Origin: Guillardia theta CCMP2712
Taxonomy: Eukaryota > Cryptophyceae > Pyrenomonadales > Geminigeraceae
DNA: 55,556 bases
Assembly (NCBI RefSeq): GCF_000315625.1
Contig: NW_005434600.1
Span: forward strand, 383,521 to 439,076
Reading direction: 5' to 3'
Position numbers and translations under genes: made by a program. This document shows positions 53,001 through 55,556 of this stretch, piece by piece. The notes under the pieces were generated by a model. It was not told the origin of the DNA. It saw nothing but the letters and a program-made list of their open reading frames with translations, and did not search any database. Every line of letters begins with the position of its first letter. Within the stretch, counting starts at the first letter, position 1.

Positions 53001-55556
53001 TACCGAGGGCATCTCCCTGCACCTGCCCATCCGACTCTGGCCATTCCCAAAGCAAAGGGAACAAGCAGAAGAAATCCTTGCACAATATCTGCAAGCGAAT
53101 GTCATCTGGGCAAAACTCGGACTTGAGCAGGCAGGAACAGGGAAGAGAAGAAGGCCAGCCAGGGAGGAGGGGAAGCCTCTAAACAAGAGAAGGAAAGGAA
53201 AAAGGGAGGCTAGCCCACATGAACTTCAGCCACACAAGAAACTAGCCAGACCGGACCAAGGGAGAGAGGAAACGAATACGAAGGCTTGTACCCGGGTAAT
53301 TTTGAGGCGGTGGCTCCAACATGACCCCACCTGTTATGATGAAGGAGGGAATCAGCAAGAAAGATTCTGTTACACTACAAGCAATATACCTTTCAAAGTT
53401 CAAGGGAACATAGCCATCTTTGAGCGATCTCAAATTGAAGAAAGCAAGACCGTGGATCCACCAATAGAATGGTTGGAAGCGTCACTGGACTCGGCTCCCT
53501 TCACATCTGCAACAAGGGAAGAGGACTGTAATAACCGAAGAGACTGCAATCAAAGCATCCATCTGCTGCTGGAAATAGTTAATGCATTGGACGACGGCGA
53601 AACAGAAGCTACAGCATGGTGGCAACAACTCGAGGAGGTAGTATCAGAGGTTCGCCAAGAAACAACACAACCATTGGCATACGAGTTTTTACAACATCTA
53701 GCAGAGATTACAGCATGCGACATCAGTACATTTCGTAACTGGCCTACCCTACACACACATCCCCAGGCTCTGGACAAGAAGAGAGCAAGGGAACTGCACA
53801 GAGTGGTGGTTTGGATGGACAAACAAAAGAGATTTCGTGAACAAATCCTGGATACAATACATGTCATTCTGATAGGATGGAAGAATAACATTGATGAGAT
53901 ACCAGAAGGTTTTGAAATTATCAGCCGGGTTCCGAAAGGCGCTCAAATAGCTTATGCAGCAAACTTCTGGCAATCAGGGAATAGGTGTTTGATGAAGACT
54001 GCAGAGGAGTTATGGATACTAGTTAGGCACACACTCCCAACATACTTACGAGTCCAGCTTCAGGACAACATCCTCCCAACGTATGAGGAGCTGTGTAACA
54101 GACGAAGGGATCAGATCCAGCCGTGCAGCGATCATCAAGGCGGAAGGCATTTCACAGCAGCTATTGAAGGAGACATCATGCAGGGCAGAAAAAACAGATC
54201 CATGCGAGTAGGATATGTTCTCCAACAAAAAGAGATGACGTCAGGAGGAGGGATGAAAATCAATGGGAAGTGCAGCATCATCCGAGCGAACACAATCGCA
54301 ATCGGTTTACTTCTGCAACATGTCCTTGAGGAAGGAATACAGATCAAAAGGGGAAATCAAGTCACAATAATGTACCAGTCCACACGTTTCCACCGCTTTA
54401 TGACAAATACGTTGCGAATGGATACCATGCGATACGAAGACGAACTGCTGGAGGACCTACATGATCGGTTACTCACTTGCATGAAGAAACTCGAAGGGAG
54501 GGGAATCAGGATCCGACTCCAACTAGCAAAAGAATCTCATAGAAACATTCAAGAGGCAAAGGAAATGGCCAAGCAAGGGAAACAAACCTTTGCCTCGGGA
54601 TGGGAGAAAGCAATCTACGATAGTCCAATGGAATTCATCATTGCAGGAGAAGAAAATCCTACATCAGGATTCGATCGCTTGAAGAAATGGGACTACATTA
54701 TCAGACAACAGACAATGGTGGCAAGGATTCGAGCGGGAGACCTCACCTTGACAGAGAAATTCATGCTCGAAATGCATGTGGGAAGAGATTTACTAGGGAG
54801 AGGGTTCAAACAATGCGAAGGGTCAGTTACGCGAACAGCTATCCAAGCGATCACCTTCTCAGCACCGACGAGGAAGAAGCTCTTTCAATGGGGGAAGACT
54901 AACTCACCATGTTGTCCTCACTGTCCAGACCGAGAAGAAACCTGGGGTCATGTTCAGCTAGCGTGCAAGCAGTTCCAAGATATGATTCAAAAAGCACACA
55001 ATGAAGTCATGAAGAAGATCAAGGTAAGACTGCAGCAGAGTTGGAGGAAACAAAGGGTACAGGTCAATTCATGGTGGGACACTCCAATACGCATCGTGAT
55101 GGAAGCGATGGGGACTTCAATGCACCGAGAAGGGCACTGGATACCTGACGGTTGCTGCTACTTTGCAAGCATCAAACGCATTGTCCTCATCGAATTTGCA
55201 AGGACATCGGAATATGACGGAGTCGAACAAACAAGCCTGGAATGCCTGAAGAAGAAATTTCAGGAAAAGGAAGAGAAATATGCCCCCCTACGAGCAGAAA
55301 TCACAGCTTTGCTACCTGACCATGAAGTTGAACAAGCAACATTCATAGCAGGAGTGAAAGGATCGATCATGGAAAGGGAATGGCATGAGAATTTCAGGGT
55401 GCTAAGGGTGGAAGACACGGAATGGGAAGGCATCAAGACAGCAGCAATCAAGCAACTGCTGGTGGTGCAACACATGCTATGGACGGCAAGAAGGGGAAGC
55501 GAGTCGACCTAGTCCGATGGAGGGCAGGCGCGGCTCATGGGCAAGCCACCTATGGA
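50093..55556 (+). mobile_element. LINE-type (non-LTR) retrotransposon abutting telomeric repeats
   Basis: Starts directly after the TTTAGGG array with a 53-base leader (short CCTCC/GGAGG inverted pair), then one 1788-codon reading frame with reverse transcriptase. The element runs to at least the window edge; no poly(A), 3' repeat or target-site duplication is visible, so the right border is open. The uninterrupted long frame suggests recent activity. Confidence 0.8.
50146..55512 (+). CDS. Non-LTR retrotransposon polyprotein with reverse transcriptase
   Basis: 1788 residues without interruption. Residues 1-400 are basic and unrecognised, with a Cys cluster at about 293-332 (CTMNGTCARAEC, then CKSC). 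The reverse transcriptase spans about 415-720: ANRKAAGMDLISNEILKALP, motif A YLDFANFFNNV (Asp about 510), motif B GLPQGSPASP (about 566), motif C FADD (about 606-609) and WSGLELNTKKSEI. The thumb and a long basic region follow. At about 1340-1440 a stretch (VGYVLQQKE, GKCSIIRANTIAIGLLL) has an RNase H-like order, but its acidic catalytic residues appear replaced. A CCHC cluster (CCPHCPDREETWGHVQLAC, about 1589-1607) is typical of LINE C-termini. No apurinic or restriction-type endonuclease domain is evident. Start at the first Met after the leader. Confidence 0.9.
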   Translation: MVEMDKLSGRLGVEWAIALDEKIKAAQALHQDCDILELITTALPIKEIPLRGSSGKRHASKIQMDLKRKIKQLHKDLRNASEIPDFIDRAHKESSLHAEIRENMTKFKEICAAQDQEIFLKKCEERRRRLGTIGSKESQNAMGKKSDFKPKAPMLSQLPEKCHPNTIELTSWRDLQPALQQPETAYLQELNPLIETFLQSNSKESSKTFWNARHQTMLHVEVLGARNLATLTQKLFITLAPAHAIVPIIRGLITQPGGWRLEGYKNIEQFLPMRLARDLEDETHTATFFAVNGCTMNGTCARAECQTKGRLIPLYDKSQKNEEASILFFCKSCQSLTSVKPPDFEPPEQINQHPTRDVEIVYPLEPGEIQVWIQKLANRKAAGMDLISNEILKALPDSAKEEIGKTISRALIGDKQTLKMLARVRLLPKNEICHLLENQRPICVLSSITRIFQAVIAHRLAKAAEKHKLLTNNQEGFRPEGGTIRQGHRLLNIIEEAQSNQHDLILLYLDFANFFNNVAVESIAKIMEVYGFHQCDVDVAISCSQGIALQIQTERFETAAIPLLRGLPQGSPASPPKTNLLLSILSKQLDQQQDEIATQHPNNLSFADDLVLIAHSVREMKTLVQVVERFCRWSGLELNTKKSEITSFDYRLRREIPGTQTIKFFDKEFVNLPPTKWFKYLGIRISLWRPGGRGNKAHTCPFTWGEKEHILEKTKELTKLIESSAYSAAQKYYLVKVGIVNIFRYSAVLVSWSWSDLQTLDTLWTRAFKRAMGLSKSTSNAIFHLPWDKGGLQLPHPAPILGRAAIRYLEKETNKKCRVDDDIKSSLIHKLTSWCNQWGCQTINQLQREIRSGRLKENEAIRGPERLAIWIAEKMQTTISWEMIESKMKPGTIAILHDLEDKMLSEANSLLSGENSLPTPPARQGWESFAKAWRLLPQVGFHSMTSVLPVPDTEGISLHLPIRLWPFPKQREQAEEILAQYLQANVIWAKLGLEQAGTGKRRRPAREEGKPLNKRRKGKREASPHELQPHKKLARPDQGREETNTKACTRVILRRWLQHDPTCYDEGGNQQERFCYTTSNIPFKVQGNIAIFERSQIEESKTVDPPIEWLEASLDSAPFTSATREEDCNNRRDCNQSIHLLLEIVNALDDGETEATAWWQQLEEVVSEVRQETTQPLAYEFLQHLAEITACDISTFRNWPTLHTHPQALDKKRARELHRVVVWMDKQKRFREQILDTIHVILIGWKNNIDEIPEGFEIISRVPKGAQIAYAANFWQSGNRCLMKTAEELWILVRHTLPTYLRVQLQDNILPTYEELCNRRRDQIQPCSDHQGGRHFTAAIEGDIMQGRKNRSMRVGYVLQQKEMTSGGGMKINGKCSIIRANTIAIGLLLQHVLEEGIQIKRGNQVTIMYQSTRFHRFMTNTLRMDTMRYEDELLEDLHDRLLTCMKKLEGRGIRIRLQLAKESHRNIQEAKEMAKQGKQTFASGWEKAIYDSPMEFIIAGEENPTSGFDRLKKWDYIIRQQTMVARIRAGDLTLTEKFMLEMHVGRDLLGRGFKQCEGSVTRTAIQAITFSAPTRKKLFQWGKTNSPCCPHCPDREETWGHVQLACKQFQDMIQKAHNEVMKKIKVRLQQSWRKQRVQVNSWWDTPIRIVMEAMGTSMHREGHWIPDGCCYFASIKRIVLIEFARTSEYDGVEQTSLECLKKKFQEKEEKYAPLRAEITALLPDHEVEQATFIAGVKGSIMEREWHENFRVLRVEDTEWEGIKTAAIKQLLVVQHMLWTARRGSEST

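Noticed and set aside
52665-53186. Minus-strand open frame within the LINE
   Set aside because: Antisense shadow of the reverse transcriptase frame; no domain recognised.

Overview
The window is nuclear DNA of a flagellate alga with a secondary red-type plastid, most likely a cryptophyte of the Guillardia type. This is inferred from four things: many short GT-AG introns of about 36-60 bases; bipartite plastid presequences with a Phe at the expected signal-peptide cleavage site on a FabZ and an acetyltransferase; a flagellar dynein regulatory complex gene; and plant-type TTTAGGG telomeric heptamers. Two 100-base N gaps (11675-11774, 24269-24368) mark a draft assembly. No operons, CRISPR or bacterial signals were seen.

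Layout. 1-4.2 kb: tail of a coiled-coil gene and a membrane-anchored C2-domain gene. 5.3-5.7 kb: a tRNA-Ile(GAU) inside a 366-bp unit that recurs at 36.8-37.1 kb. 6.0-8.2 kb (-): a protein built from two tandem CAP N-terminal (adenylyl-cyclase-associated protein) domains. 8.8-9.8 kb: GNAT acetyltransferase with plastid-type presequence. 10.4-11.0 kb (-): small PDZ protein. 11.8-12.1 kb: ammonium transporter fragment cut by a gap. 13-14.5 kb: unassigned exons. 14.7-18.5 kb: complete MMS19. 19.0-20.9 kb: unknown charged protein. 21.4-22.3 kb: plastid FabZ. 22.5-23.8 kb (-): COQ4. 24.4-26.2 kb: secreted-type ankyrin protein. 26.5-28.4 kb (-): unknown membrane protein riddled with microsatellites. 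28.6-30.5 kb (-): second ankyrin protein.

30.5-36.8 kb is gene-poor except for a Zn2Cys6 transcription-factor-like gene. 37.4-39.3 kb (-): PEX14. 40.1-41.9 kb: Aurora kinase, convergent with DRC5/TCTE1 (42.0-44.6 kb, -). 46.2-49.3 kb (-): a single-exon U-box/pseudokinase/armadillo protein. 49.5-49.9 kb: retropepsin-like remnant. 50.0-55.5 kb: seven TTTAGGG repeats followed directly by an intact 1788-codon LINE-type reverse transcriptase.

The recognised genes are housekeeping functions of separate cell systems (Fe-S protein assembly, plastid fatty-acid synthesis, ubiquinone synthesis, peroxisome import, mitosis, flagellum) and do not form one pathway. The most unusual items are the LINE at telomeric repeats, the U-box/pseudokinase/ARM fusion, the tandem CAP-N protein and the duplicated tRNA-Ile(GAU) unit. 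Exon coordinates were read by hand from reading frame, GT-AG borders and family similarity; first and last exons are the least certain.
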